From CAIVVT01 sp052145115 (lineage in GTDB: Bacteria; Acidobacteriota; Terriglobia; Bryobacterales; Bryobacteraceae), in NCBI GenBank assembly GCA_052145115.1, contig JBKQPG010000033.1:4170-68169 (forward strand): a stretch of DNA of 64,000 bases, in the 5' to 3' direction. Below are positions 31,673 to 40,126 of this stretch, piece by piece. The position numbers and the translations under genes were made by a program. The notes below the pieces were generated by a model. That model was not told where the DNA came from, did no database searches, and worked only from the letters and a program-made list of their open reading frames with translations. The stretch's first letter is position 1. Each line of letters opens with the position of its first letter.

Positions 31673-34663
31673 ATGAACGACCTGAAATCCCAAGTAGGAG
31701 GAGCGCTGCTGGTCATCCTGACCGGCACGCTGGTCGTTTGCGCCGTTCTGAATTTCCAGCAGCATGAACTGTTTCGCCTGCCCGAGGACGGGGTTACGTG
31801 GATGGACCACCTGGACCCCGCCGCGCCAGATAAGTCGATCAGCGTTATCGCCATGCAGGTTCAGCCGGGCGGACCGGGCGAAAAAGCGGGGATTCGCCTG
31901 GGCGATGAACTGATCCGCATCGGCGGGCTCCTGAACCGGCCGGGCATTCCCATCCGGCAAGCCACGGACGTGGCCCAGATGCTGCAGCGCTATGGCGCCT
32001 GGGGCAGGGCCGAGTACGTGCTGGTCCGCAATGGCGTCGAGATTACCGCCGAGGTGATCATCTCGGACTCCAGCCAGGATCAGGCGCTGCTGTATCAATA
32101 CGTGGTGGGAGCGGCGTACCTGCTGATTGGGCTGTTTCTGTTCTTCAGGCGCAACCGCGCGGCGCACGCACTGCACTTTTACCTGCTGTGCCTGGCGAGC
32201 TTCGTTTCCCACACCTTCCACTACACCGGCAAGATGAACGACTTCGACGAGGCGATTTACATAGGCAACTTCGTGGCTGGTCTGATGGCGGCGGCCTTGT
32301 TCCTGCATTTCTGCCTCACCTTCCCCGAGCCGCGGCCGAAGTGGACGCGATGGAAGGCGTTTTCCATTTACCTGCCGGCGCTTTCGCTGATTGCTTTGCA
32401 ACTCGGCATCACCTCCGGCCTGGTGCGCACGGCGCTGCCGGGCATCGAGCTGAAGTGGCTGCTCGACCGGGTGTGGCTGCTGGTATATTGCGCGTCCTAC
32501 CTGGCCGGAGCGGTGCTGCTGCATCTCAGCTATCGGCGCCGGAACGACGATCCGATCGTCCGCCAGCAGCTCAAGTGGCTGCGCAACGGCACGCTGGCCG
32601 GGATGGTGCCATTCATCGCCGTTTACGCTGTGCCCTATGTGGCAGGGATCATCCCGACGCCCGAGATGAACCTGGCGGTGCTGTTCCTGGCGTTGATCCC
32701 GCTGACCTGGGCGTACGCCATTCTGCGCTACCGGCTGATGGACGTGGACATCATCTTCCAGCAAGGCTACGTGTACCTGCTGGCGACGATCGCAGTGCTG
32801 GGCGTGGTCAGCATCCTGGTTTTCGCGCTGGCGCAGCGCGAAGGGCTGAGCCCGACGGCGGTGATCCTGCTGGTGATCGTGGCGGCCTTCGTGTTCGAGC
32901 CGCTGCGCGGCTGGATCCAGCAGAATTTCGACCGCTATGTGTTTTACAAGGATCGCTGGGACTACCGCCGGACGCTGATCGGATTCGCGCGGGAGCTGAG
33001 CGCCGAAATGGATCTGGACCGCATGCTGGCCAGCGTGGGGGTGCGGCTGATCGAGACTCTGTCGGTGCGGCAGGTGGCCTTTTTCCTGGATAACGAGACA
33101 CAGCCGGGCCGGTTTCAGCCGCACAGCCTGTACACGCGCGACGGCCGGCGCGCGCTGCCCGAGGAGCAACTCGACCTGAGCTTCCTGGAGGCCGAGCCGT
33201 CCCGGCCGTATCTGTTCTTTGAACGCACCCGGCACGCCTTCGATGTCGTCACGAGCGAAATGCCAGCCAGCGTCCGGGCCACGATCGCGCGTCTCGATCT
33301 CACCTACTACGTCCCGTGCGCCTACCGCGGCCGCACGCTGGCGTGGCTTGGTCTGAGCCGCACCGAGGAGGGCGATTTTCTTTCGAGCGACGACATCGAC
33401 CTGCTTTCGACGCTCTCGGGCTACGTCGGCATGGCCGTGGAGAACGCGCGCCTGTACCGGTCGCTGGCCGACAAGGCGCTGCAGTACGAGCGGTTGAAGG
33501 AGTTCAGCGAGAACATCGTCGAGTCGATCAACGTGGGCGTGCTGGCGGCGGGCCTGGACGACCGCGTCGAGAGCTGGAATTCACAGATGGAGCGGCTGAC
33601 CGGCATATTGCGCGGCGAAGCGCTGGGGCGCGCGCTGGGCGAGTTGTTCCCGCCGGAACTGGCCAGTCACTTCGAAGCGCTGCAGGGCAGCCACGAAGTG
33701 CACCAGTTGTACAAGATGCCGTTGCGGCCGGCGGGCGCGGCGTGGATTGCCGGGCTGGATGCGGCGGCGTCGATCCAGAATGGAGAAAACGGAACACACG
33801 GCGCGGCGGATGAGGCTCGCGCCGAGGCCGTGCTCGGGTCCGCCAACGACGCCCGCCGGGAGGTGACGGTGAATGTGGCCATTGCGCCCCTGGTGAGCCG
33901 GGAGGGGTCGCGCATCGGGCGACTGGTGATCCTGGACGACATCACGGAGCGGGAAGAGCTGGAGCGCAAGCTGGTCCAGGCGGACAAGCTCTCTTCCATC
34001 GGCCTGCTGGCGGCCGGCGTGGCCCACGAGGTCAACACGCCGCTGGCCGTGATCTCCACGTATGCACAGATGCTGGCCAAACAGGTGGCGGGCGACGAGC
34101 AGAAATCCAAGCTGCTGGACAAGATTGCGCGCCAGACTTTCCGCGCCAGCGAGATCGTCAATTCGCTGCTGAACTTCTCGCGAACGTCGTCCACCGCGTT
34201 CGAGGAGCTGGATTTGAACCGCCTGATCCGCGAGACGCTGACGCTGCTGGAGCACCAGTTCCAGAAGGCGGGTATCGTCGTGCAGACGGACATGAGCGAT
34301 TCCATTCCGCCGATCCGCGGCAACCAGGGCAAGCTCCAGCAAGTGTTTCTGAATCTGTTCATCAACGCCCGCGACGCGATGGATTCGGGCGGGAAGCTGA
34401 AGATCGCGACGCGCCCCGACGACCAGAGCGTGTGCGTCGAGGTGCGCGACAGCGGAGCCGGTATTGCGCGCGAGAACCTGGCGCGAGTCTTCGATCCTTT
34501 CTTCACGACCAAGGCCAGCCGGAAGGGGACCGGCCTCGGGCTGTCGGTGAGTTATGGCATCGTGGAAGAACACGGCGGAGGGATCGAAGTGGAATCCGAA
34601 CCGGGCGAAGGGACGGTCTTCCGGCTCGACTTTCCCGCCGTCAGGAAAGCTGTGAATGCCTGA
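31673..34663 (+). CDS. Membrane sensor histidine kinase with PDZ, GAF and PAS domains
   Basis: A 996-residue kinase. One N-terminal helix (about 8-27), a PDZ-like domain (about 55-135, with P-G-G-P-G-E-K-A-G-I-R-L-G-D-E-L-I-R-I), then about seven to eight membrane helices (about 140-400), a GAF region (about 425-605), a PAS region (about 615-760), and HisKA/HATPase: G-V-A-H-E-V-N-T-P-L with H785 as phosphorylation site, N-L-F-I-N-A-R-D-A-M, D-S-G-A-G-I, F-D-P-F-F-T-T-K and G-T-G-L-G-L. The last codons overlap the response-regulator start by eight bases. The external PDZ suggests sensing of envelope peptides or misfolded proteins, an inference. Confidence 0.93.
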   Translation: MNDLKSQVGGALLVILTGTLVVCAVLNFQQHELFRLPEDGVTWMDHLDPAAPDKSISVIAMQVQPGGPGEKAGIRLGDELIRIGGLLNRPGIPIRQATDVAQMLQRYGAWGRAEYVLVRNGVEITAEVIISDSSQDQALLYQYVVGAAYLLIGLFLFFRRNRAAHALHFYLLCLASFVSHTFHYTGKMNDFDEAIYIGNFVAGLMAAALFLHFCLTFPEPRPKWTRWKAFSIYLPALSLIALQLGITSGLVRTALPGIELKWLLDRVWLLVYCASYLAGAVLLHLSYRRRNDDPIVRQQLKWLRNGTLAGMVPFIAVYAVPYVAGIIPTPEMNLAVLFLALIPLTWAYAILRYRLMDVDIIFQQGYVYLLATIAVLGVVSILVFALAQREGLSPTAVILLVIVAAFVFEPLRGWIQQNFDRYVFYKDRWDYRRTLIGFARELSAEMDLDRMLASVGVRLIETLSVRQVAFFLDNETQPGRFQPHSLYTRDGRRALPEEQLDLSFLEAEPSRPYLFFERTRHAFDVVTSEMPASVRATIARLDLTYYVPCAYRGRTLAWLGLSRTEEGDFLSSDDIDLLSTLSGYVGMAVENARLYRSLADKALQYERLKEFSENIVESINVGVLAAGLDDRVESWNSQMERLTGILRGEALGRALGELFPPELASHFEALQGSHEVHQLYKMPLRPAGAAWIAGLDAAASIQNGENGTHGAADEARAEAVLGSANDARREVTVNVAIAPLVSREGSRIGRLVILDDITEREELERKLVQADKLSSIGLLAAGVAHEVNTPLAVISTYAQMLAKQVAGDEQKSKLLDKIARQTFRASEIVNSLLNFSRTSSTAFEELDLNRLIRETLTLLEHQFQKAGIVVQTDMSDSIPPIRGNQGKLQQVFLNLFINARDAMDSGGKLKIATRPDDQSVCVEVRDSGAGIARENLARVFDPFFTTKASRKGTGLGLSVSYGIVEEHGGGIEVESEPGEGTVFRLDFPAVRKAVNA

Positions 34664-36119
34664 TCAACCCGCTGTGCCCGTGGAGGAGGCGGCGCCCGGG
34701 CCGCTCACTCGCGGCAGAATTCTGGTCATCGACGACGAAGCCGATATCCGGGAAAGCCTGCAGACGCTGCTCGATATTGAGGGCTACACCGTGCACCTGG
34801 CCGATTGCGCGACGGACGGGCTGCGCAAGATCGAGGCCGGCATCTATGACCTGATTCTGCTCGACCTGATGATGCCCGACCGCTCGGGGCTCGACCTGCT
34901 CGGCGACATCCGCGCGCGGGACATCGAGACGCCGGTGTTTCTCATCACGGCGTACGGCTCGGTCGAGGTAGCGGTGCAGGCCCTCAAATCCGGGGCCAGC
35001 GATTACTTTTCGAAGCCCTGGGACAACGAGAAACTGGTGCTCGAGATCGACCGCCAGATCGCCGGCGCGCGGCTGGAGAGGGAAAACCGCGAGTTGCGCC
35101 GGGCGCTGAAACAGCGCTACGCCTTCCCGAATATCGTCGGCAAGTCGGAGCGGATGCAGCGCGTGCTGGACCTGGTCTCGCAGGTCGCGCCGTCCAAGTC
35201 CAACATCCTGATCACCGGCGAGACCGGCACTGGAAAGGAGCTGATCGCCAAGGCGATCCACGCCAATTCACCGCGCGCCGACCGCCCCTTTGTGGGCGTG
35301 AACTCGGGCTCGCTGCCGCCGGATCTGCTCGAGAGTACGCTGTTCGGCCACGTGAAGGGATCCTTCACGGGCGCGGTGGCGAACCGCAAGGGCTACTTCG
35401 AGACGGCCAATCACGGCACGATCTTTTTTGACGAGATCGGCACGCTCTCGGCGGACATGCAGGCCAAACTGCTGCGGGTGCTGCAGGAGCGCGAATTCAT
35501 GCCGGTCGGTTCGGCCGAGGTGATGAAGGTGGACGTCCGCGTCATCGCCGCGACGAACGCGGATCTGACCCGCCTGGTGGAGGAGGGCCGCTTCCGCCAG
35601 GATCTGTATTGGCGGCTGAACGTCATCAACATTCCCCTGCCTCCGCTGCGCGAACGGAAGGAAGACATTCCGCTGCTGGTGGAACACTTCTTCGATGTTT
35701 ACTGCCGCGAGAACGAAAAGTACCTGAGCCCGGCGGGCGCCTCCAGCCTGCACTTCGAGCCCGAGGCGGTGCACATTCTGATGGACTACAATTGGCCGGG
35801 CAACGTCCGCGAGCTGGAAAATGCCATCGAGCGCGCCGTGGTCCTGGCCATCAGCGAAGAGGTCCAGGCCAGCGTTCTGCCGGAGCAGGTGTTGCACTCG
35901 ACCGGCGTCCGGACCGCGCCCGGACCGGACGGCAAGCTGCCGGCCAGCGCCTCGCTGTTTGAAACCGTGGCCGATTTCGAGCGCCGCATCATCATCGACT
36001 CGCTGGAGCAATGCGGCTATTCGCAGACCGAGGCCGCCACCCAGTTGCGCATCCCTCTTTCCACGCTAAACCAGAAGATCAAACGGTTGGACATTCCCAT
36101 CAAGCGCCGTTCGGCCTGA
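34656..36119 (+). CDS. NtrC-family sigma-54 response regulator
   Basis: A 487-residue activator. Receiver domain with V-I-D-D-E-A and phosphoacceptor D70 in L-I-L-L-D-L-M-M-P-D. AAA+ domain with G-E-T-G-T-G-K-E (188-195) and G-S-F-T-G-A (235-240), a Ser variant of the GAFTGA sigma-54 contact loop, and N-W-P-G-N-V-R-E-L-E-N. The C-terminal Fis-type helix-turn-helix reads C-G-Y-S-Q-T-E-A-A-T-Q-L-R-I-P-L-S-T-L. Co-transcribed with the kinase it overlaps. Its sigma-54 targets plausibly include its own operon. Confidence 0.95.
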   Translation: MPDQPAVPVEEAAPGPLTRGRILVIDDEADIRESLQTLLDIEGYTVHLADCATDGLRKIEAGIYDLILLDLMMPDRSGLDLLGDIRARDIETPVFLITAYGSVEVAVQALKSGASDYFSKPWDNEKLVLEIDRQIAGARLERENRELRRALKQRYAFPNIVGKSERMQRVLDLVSQVAPSKSNILITGETGTGKELIAKAIHANSPRADRPFVGVNSGSLPPDLLESTLFGHVKGSFTGAVANRKGYFETANHGTIFFDEIGTLSADMQAKLLRVLQEREFMPVGSAEVMKVDVRVIAATNADLTRLVEEGRFRQDLYWRLNVINIPLPPLRERKEDIPLLVEHFFDVYCRENEKYLSPAGASSLHFEPEAVHILMDYNWPGNVRELENAIERAVVLAISEEVQASVLPEQVLHSTGVRTAPGPDGKLPASASLFETVADFERRIIIDSLEQCGYSQTEAATQLRIPLSTLNQKIKRLDIPIKRRSA

Positions 36120-36179
36120 GCGGGCGCGAGCGGGTAAACTGGCTGCAGAAGACTGCCCTCGCAGCAGGAGTTCGAGATC

Positions 36180-37175
36180 ATGTCCGCGCTGACACGCCGC
36201 TCGTTCATTCTCGCTTCGACCGCGCCCGTCGTGCTGCGCGGCGCCGCCATGACGCCGAAGCAGCGCATCGACGCGGCGCTGAATGACCAGCAGGCCGATC
36301 GCCCGCCGTTCTCGCTATGGCGCCATTTCGGCCTGGAAAAGCAGGGCGGGGCGGCACATGCCAAGGCGACCCTCCAGTTCCACCGCGACTACCGTACCGA
36401 CCTGGTCAAGGTGATGAGCGATTTTCCGTATCCCAAGCCGGCCGGCGCATGGTACGAGCTGAAGCCGGTCGAAATCCCATTTCCCGAGCAGTTGAAGGCG
36501 TTGGATCTGATTCGCGAAGGGCTGAAGCAGGATGGGAAAAACGCGGCCTATTTTGTCGAGACCCTCTTCAATCCCTGGAACGTCGCCGAGAAGCTGAGCT
36601 CGCCGGCCGAGGTGCAACGCCTGCGCCAGGAGCAGCCGCAGAAACTGCTGGACGCCCTGCAAGTCATCTCCAAGTCGGAGATCAATCACGCCCGGGCCGC
36701 CATGAGGCGCGGCGCGGCCGGCATTTTCCTGGCCGTCGCCAACGCCCAGGAGGGCATCCTGACGCGCGAGGAATACGCCAAATTCAGCGAGCCGTTCGAC
36801 AAGCTGATCCTGCATGCCGTCGAGGAGGCGCCGCTCAACATCCTTCACTTGCATGGCCCCAAGGTGTATGTCGATTACTTCTCCAAAGCGACCGGCTGGA
36901 AGATATCGGGCCTCAACTACTCCATGCACGAGACCGGCTATTCAATGCGCCTGGCGCAGCACAACTGGCATGTTATCCACGGCGCGCTGGTGGGCGGCAT
37001 CGACTTCCGCAACTACCGCACCCGCACAGTCGAGGAGTTGCGCGAGGATATCCGTCTGGCCGTTCTCGATGCCGGGCGGCGGCTGATCGTGACGCCGGGC
37101 TGCTCCGTGCCGAACGATTCGACACCCGAGGAACTGCGGCACTTGGGTGAGGCGATCGGCGCCTTCAGGGATTAG
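36180..37175 (+). CDS. Uroporphyrinogen decarboxylase-like protein with a Tat signal
   Basis: A 331-residue URO-D superfamily protein. The fold is shown by M-T-P-K-Q-R-I-D-A-A-L ... D-R-P-P-F-S-L-W-R-H-F at the domain start, F-L-A-V-A-N-A-Q-E-G-I, L-N-I-L-H-L-H-G and a C-terminal V-T-P-G-C-S-V-P-N-D-S-T-P-E-E-L, where methyltransferase-like members bind metal. It begins M-S-A-L-T-R-R-S-F-I-L-A-S-T-A-P, a twin-arginine signal, which is unusual because URO-D proteins are cytoplasmic. An internal ATG at 36249 would give a signal-less form. AGGAG lies ten bases before 36180. Likely a corrinoid-type methyltransferase relative, not the haem enzyme. Confidence 0.8.
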   Translation: MSALTRRSFILASTAPVVLRGAAMTPKQRIDAALNDQQADRPPFSLWRHFGLEKQGGAAHAKATLQFHRDYRTDLVKVMSDFPYPKPAGAWYELKPVEIPFPEQLKALDLIREGLKQDGKNAAYFVETLFNPWNVAEKLSSPAEVQRLRQEQPQKLLDALQVISKSEINHARAAMRRGAAGIFLAVANAQEGILTREEYAKFSEPFDKLILHAVEEAPLNILHLHGPKVYVDYFSKATGWKISGLNYSMHETGYSMRLAQHNWHVIHGALVGGIDFRNYRTRTVEELREDIRLAVLDAGRRLIVTPGCSVPNDSTPEELRHLGEAIGAFRD

Positions 37176-37243
37176 CCGTGCAATACATCCGGGTTACAGA
37201 GAAGTTTCTAGGATAGAGGCACTAATCGAATGAAGGGACTACG

Positions 37244-37960
37244 ATGCTGTCCTCGATGGACCCTCCGTCCTGTGTCCGTCCTGCAGTTCATGGCCGCGCG
37301 GAATGCGGCAGCAGGCGCCAGTTGCAGGATTACGTCAATCGATTTCCGCGCTGCCTGAACGAAGCGATTCAGCGCGCCCACCCCAGCGCATTTTGCCAGG
37401 AAGAGACGCGGATTGAGTGGCTTTCCCCGCTGGAGAGCGACGACTACCGGGAGTATCGCAACCGCCCGTTCCTGGAACATCTGGGATTGGCCAAATCGGC
37501 GGACCGGCTGGCCGCCTATTGGCCGCGCCTCGGCCCGTGTTGGGACGGATTGGGGCTGCTGCATGGACGGAAGCACTGCCGGCGGGAGATTCTGCTGGTG
37601 GAAGCCAAGAGTCATGTGGACGAGGTGGAAGGCCTGGGCTGCCGCGCTTCGGACGCCTCGATGCCTTTGATCCTCGAGGCTTTTCGCGAAACCCGGGAAT
37701 GGCTGGGGGCGCAGGAGACGCCGGCCTGGCTGGGGCCGCTCTATCAGGCGGCGAACCGGCTCGCCCATCTGCACTTCCTGCGGAACCGCCTCGGTTTTTC
37801 CGCCTGGCTTGTCCAGGTCTACTTCCTGAACGACCCGATCGGGACGGCGTCCCGCGCGGACTGGCTGCCGGCCATCGCCGGCGTTCATGCGCGTTTGGGC
37901 TTGCCCAGCCGGCCGCCTTTCACCCTGGATGTTTTCCTGCCGGCGTTGAATCCGGAATAG
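37244..37960 (+). CDS. Conserved hypothetical protein, possible PD-(D/E)XK nuclease fold
   Basis: A 238-residue soluble protein. I-E-W-L-S-P-L-E-S-D-D-Y-R-E-Y-R-N-R-P-F-L-E-H is followed by R-R-E-I-L-L-V-E-A-K-S-H-V-D-E; the strand V-E-A-K resembles the E-x-K half of a PD-(D/E)XK nuclease core. W-L-V-Q-V-Y-F-L-N-D and a final beta strand complete it. I do not recognise a named family, and the role is unknown. It stands alone, 69 bases after the URO-D-like gene, which is followed by a 12-base match (37185-37196) to the end of the MITE-like element at 39174. Confidence 0.6.
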   Translation: MLSSMDPPSCVRPAVHGRAECGSRRQLQDYVNRFPRCLNEAIQRAHPSAFCQEETRIEWLSPLESDDYREYRNRPFLEHLGLAKSADRLAAYWPRLGPCWDGLGLLHGRKHCRREILLVEAKSHVDEVEGLGCRASDASMPLILEAFRETREWLGAQETPAWLGPLYQAANRLAHLHFLRNRLGFSAWLVQVYFLNDPIGTASRADWLPAIAGVHARLGLPSRPPFTLDVFLPALNPE

Positions 37961-37972
37961 CCGCGCGCCGCC

Positions 37973-39163
37973 TCACCAGTTCGCCCGCGTGCCGTCGGGC
38001 AGGCGCATCTCCTCGTCCTTCCAACTCTGGCCCGTGCCGTCGGCCTTTACCACCTCCGCCCAGTCGATGGCCACGCCCAGCCCCGGCGATTCGGGCACGG
38101 CCATGTGGCCTTGCGCGTCGAGTTCGAACAGCGGCCAATCGCTCGTGTCGACGTAGCGCAGCCACGGATCGATTTCACCCGTGGCGCCGTGGGCATTGTA
38201 GTGGATGCCCTTCGACCACTCCAGGATCCAGCCGGCCCGCGACTGCACGACCACCTGCAGACAGGCCATGAACGCCACCGGCGACAGCGGGCAGTGCGGC
38301 GCCACGGCCACGCCGTTGGCCTCGCACAGTGCGGCCACTTCCGCCGTATTCGCGATGCCGCCGACGTGCGCCACGTCGGGCTGCAGGATCGTCGCCGCCC
38401 GCGCCGCGATCACGTCGCTGAACTCGGCCACAGTGGTCATCCGCTCTCCGGTAGCGATGGGGATATGGGTGCCGCCTGCGATCTCACCCAGCCAGCGGTT
38501 GTACTCCGGCCGCACGGGCTCTTCGTAGAACAGCGGATTGGCGAATTCCAGTTCCTTGGCCAGCCGCCGCGCCATCGGCACATTCGCGCGGCCATGGAAA
38601 TCGAAGGCGATGTCAACGTCCGGGCCGACCGCGTCGCGCACCGCGCGGGCCCGCGCCACGGCGGCCTGGATGCCGCCATACGTGTCGATGCTGGCCAGCG
38701 GCGGGCAGGCGTTCATCTTGATCGCCCGCGCGCCCTCGGCGACCACGCGCGCAGCTTCCACCGCCGCCGCCTGGGGTGCGTTGTTATTCCCGCCGGCCCA
38801 GCGGTAGACCTTCACGCGGTCGCGCACGCGCCCGCCCAGCAGGCGGTACACCGGCAGGTTCGCGGCCTTGCCCGCGATGTCCCACAACGCCATTTCGATC
38901 CCGGCCAGCGCGCTCATGTAGATGCCGCCACCGTGATAGAAGCTGCGGTCGTAGAATCCGCGCACCAGGCCCTTGAAATCGTCCGCCGGCTGGAGCGTGA
39001 ACCACTCCGCCATGGCGTGCACGGCGGCCCGCGTGCTCTCGAGATGACCCTCCAGGGTGAACTCGCCGAAGCCCTCGATCCCATCCGACGTCAGCATCCG
39101 CAGCAGGCCCCAGCGCGGCGCCACGCAGGCCGTCTCGATCCTCGCGATTTTTCTTGTGCTCAT
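37973..39163 (-). CDS. Mandelate racemase/enolase-superfamily dehydratase, probably galactonate dehydratase-like
   Basis: A 397-residue enolase-superfamily enzyme. A capping domain is followed by the barrel with I-A-F-D-F-H-G-R-A (first metal Asp), Y-E-E-P-V-R-P-E and G-E-R-M-T-T (second and third metal ligands) and Q-P-D-V-A-H-V-G-G-I; A-P-H-C-P-L-S-P carries the catalytic His. This is the pattern of D-galactonate/sugar-acid dehydratases. The ATG at 39163 has GAGG four bases before it, all within ten bases of a MITE-like element that now forms the leader. It is third in a leftward run after a Gfo/Idh protein and an aldo/keto reductase. Confidence 0.88.
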   Translation of the reverse strand: MSTRKIARIETACVAPRWGLLRMLTSDGIEGFGEFTLEGHLESTRAAVHAMAEWFTLQPADDFKGLVRGFYDRSFYHGGGIYMSALAGIEMALWDIAGKAANLPVYRLLGGRVRDRVKVYRWAGGNNNAPQAAAVEAARVVAEGARAIKMNACPPLASIDTYGGIQAAVARARAVRDAVGPDVDIAFDFHGRANVPMARRLAKELEFANPLFYEEPVRPEYNRWLGEIAGGTHIPIATGERMTTVAEFSDVIAARAATILQPDVAHVGGIANTAEVAALCEANGVAVAPHCPLSPVAFMACLQVVVQSRAGWILEWSKGIHYNAHGATGEIDPWLRYVDTSDWPLFELDAQGHMAVPESPGLGVAIDWAEVVKADGTGQSWKDEEMRLPDGTRANW

Positions 39164-39173
39164 GCTGCCTCGC

Positions 39174-39357
39174 TTAACCCGGATGTTACACCACGATCGC
39201 AGCGAGGCGCGATGAGAGGGTTGCAGATACAAGGCGCGCGAGGGGAGCCGCCCGCAGGCGTACTTGACAGTACGTCGAGGACGGCGACCGAGCGCAACGC
39301 AGTAGATGCGGCCCTATCGCGCGCCGCAGCCGATTGTTGGTGAAACATCCGGGTTTA
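39174..39357. mobile_element. 184-bp MITE-like element with terminal inverted repeats
   Basis: The ends TTAACCCGGATGTTACACCA (39174-39193) and, inverted, TAAACCCGGATGTTTCACCA (39357-39338) match at 18 of 20 positions. The arms stay weakly complementary inward, and the centre is the hairpin CGTACT-TGAC-AGTACG (39259-39274), within one base of the exact midpoint. No coding capacity. The right tip supplies the TAA stop of the aldo/keto reductase, and the left tip ends at the ribosome site of the dehydratase gene. Confidence 0.8.
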
Positions 39358-40113
39358 TTCCAGCGCCGCGCGGAAAGCGTCTATATTCTCCTTGAGATGA
39401 TCCACGGACCTCGTTCCCGTCAGCACCCAGCCGTGGAACTTCACTTTCAGCAGATGCGCGAACAGCGCCCGCTTGTCGGGCTGTTCCGTGTCGTACAACT
39501 TCGCGCCCGCCTGGCAGGGGCGGTTGATCAGCAGCTCCACGCCTTTCGATGCCGCCTCGCGCACCGCCGGCGCCATGTCTTCGCGCGAGACGTTGTACGG
39601 CATCTGCAGCACCGTGTACCCCAGCGCCAACGCCGCCGCGGCCGAAGCCGGGTCGCTGGTGCTCACGCCGATCTTCCCGACGCCGGCGCGCCGGGCGTAT
39701 TCCCAGGCTTTCTGGAGATCGGCAGTGCCGAGCACTGCGGGCGTGGTGCGGTGCAGTTGCAGCAGGTCGATTGTTCCCAGCCGCTCCAGGCTGCGGTCCA
39801 GGCTGCGGCACAGTGCGTCGTAAGAATGGTCTACGAACGGCTCGCCGGTCTCGAAATTCCATTGCTCGCCGAACTTCGTGGCGATGCTTACCCGCCCCCG
39901 CTGCTCGCGACTCAGGCTTTTCAGGAAGCGGCCCAGCTTCACCTCGCTGTCGCCATAGGACGGCGACGTATCGAACAGAGTGAGCCCCAGTCCGTACGCG
40001 GCTTCCAGAAAAGCGCGGGCCTCGGCTTCCCCCGGCACCGGCACGGGTCTGGCGCCCCATGTCCGGCCGATGCTGATCAAGCCGAGGCCCAATTGGACCA
40101 TGTTTCCCGCCAT
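39355..40113 (-). CDS. Aldo/keto reductase
   Basis: A 252-residue NADPH-dependent reductase, on the short side for the family. L-F-D-T-S-P-S-Y-G-D-S-E holds the catalytic Asp and Tyr, A-T-K-F-G-E the Lys, and L-L-Q-L-H-R the His of the usual tetrad; the C-terminal V-L-T-G-T-R-S-V-D-H-L-K-E-N is the cofactor phosphate site. GGGAG lies four bases before the ATG. It follows the Gfo/Idh gene by 13 bases. The stop codon TAA belongs to the tip of the MITE-like element, so the present C terminus was fixed by that insertion or ends flush with it. Confidence 0.9.
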   Translation of the reverse strand: MAGNMVQLGLGLISIGRTWGARPVPVPGEAEARAFLEAAYGLGLTLFDTSPSYGDSEVKLGRFLKSLSREQRGRVSIATKFGEQWNFETGEPFVDHSYDALCRSLDRSLERLGTIDLLQLHRTTPAVLGTADLQKAWEYARRAGVGKIGVSTSDPASAAAALALGYTVLQMPYNVSREDMAPAVREAASKGVELLINRPCQAGAKLYDTEQPDKRALFAHLLKVKFHGWVLTGTRSVDHLKENIDAFRAALE

Positions 40114-40126
40114 CGTCTCCCGGGCG

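Noticed and set aside
31532..33235. 567-codon minus-strand frame opposite the histidine kinase
   Set aside because: His/Gln/Arg-rich antisense frame that runs through the sigma-54 promoter and conserved kinase domains; no protein features.
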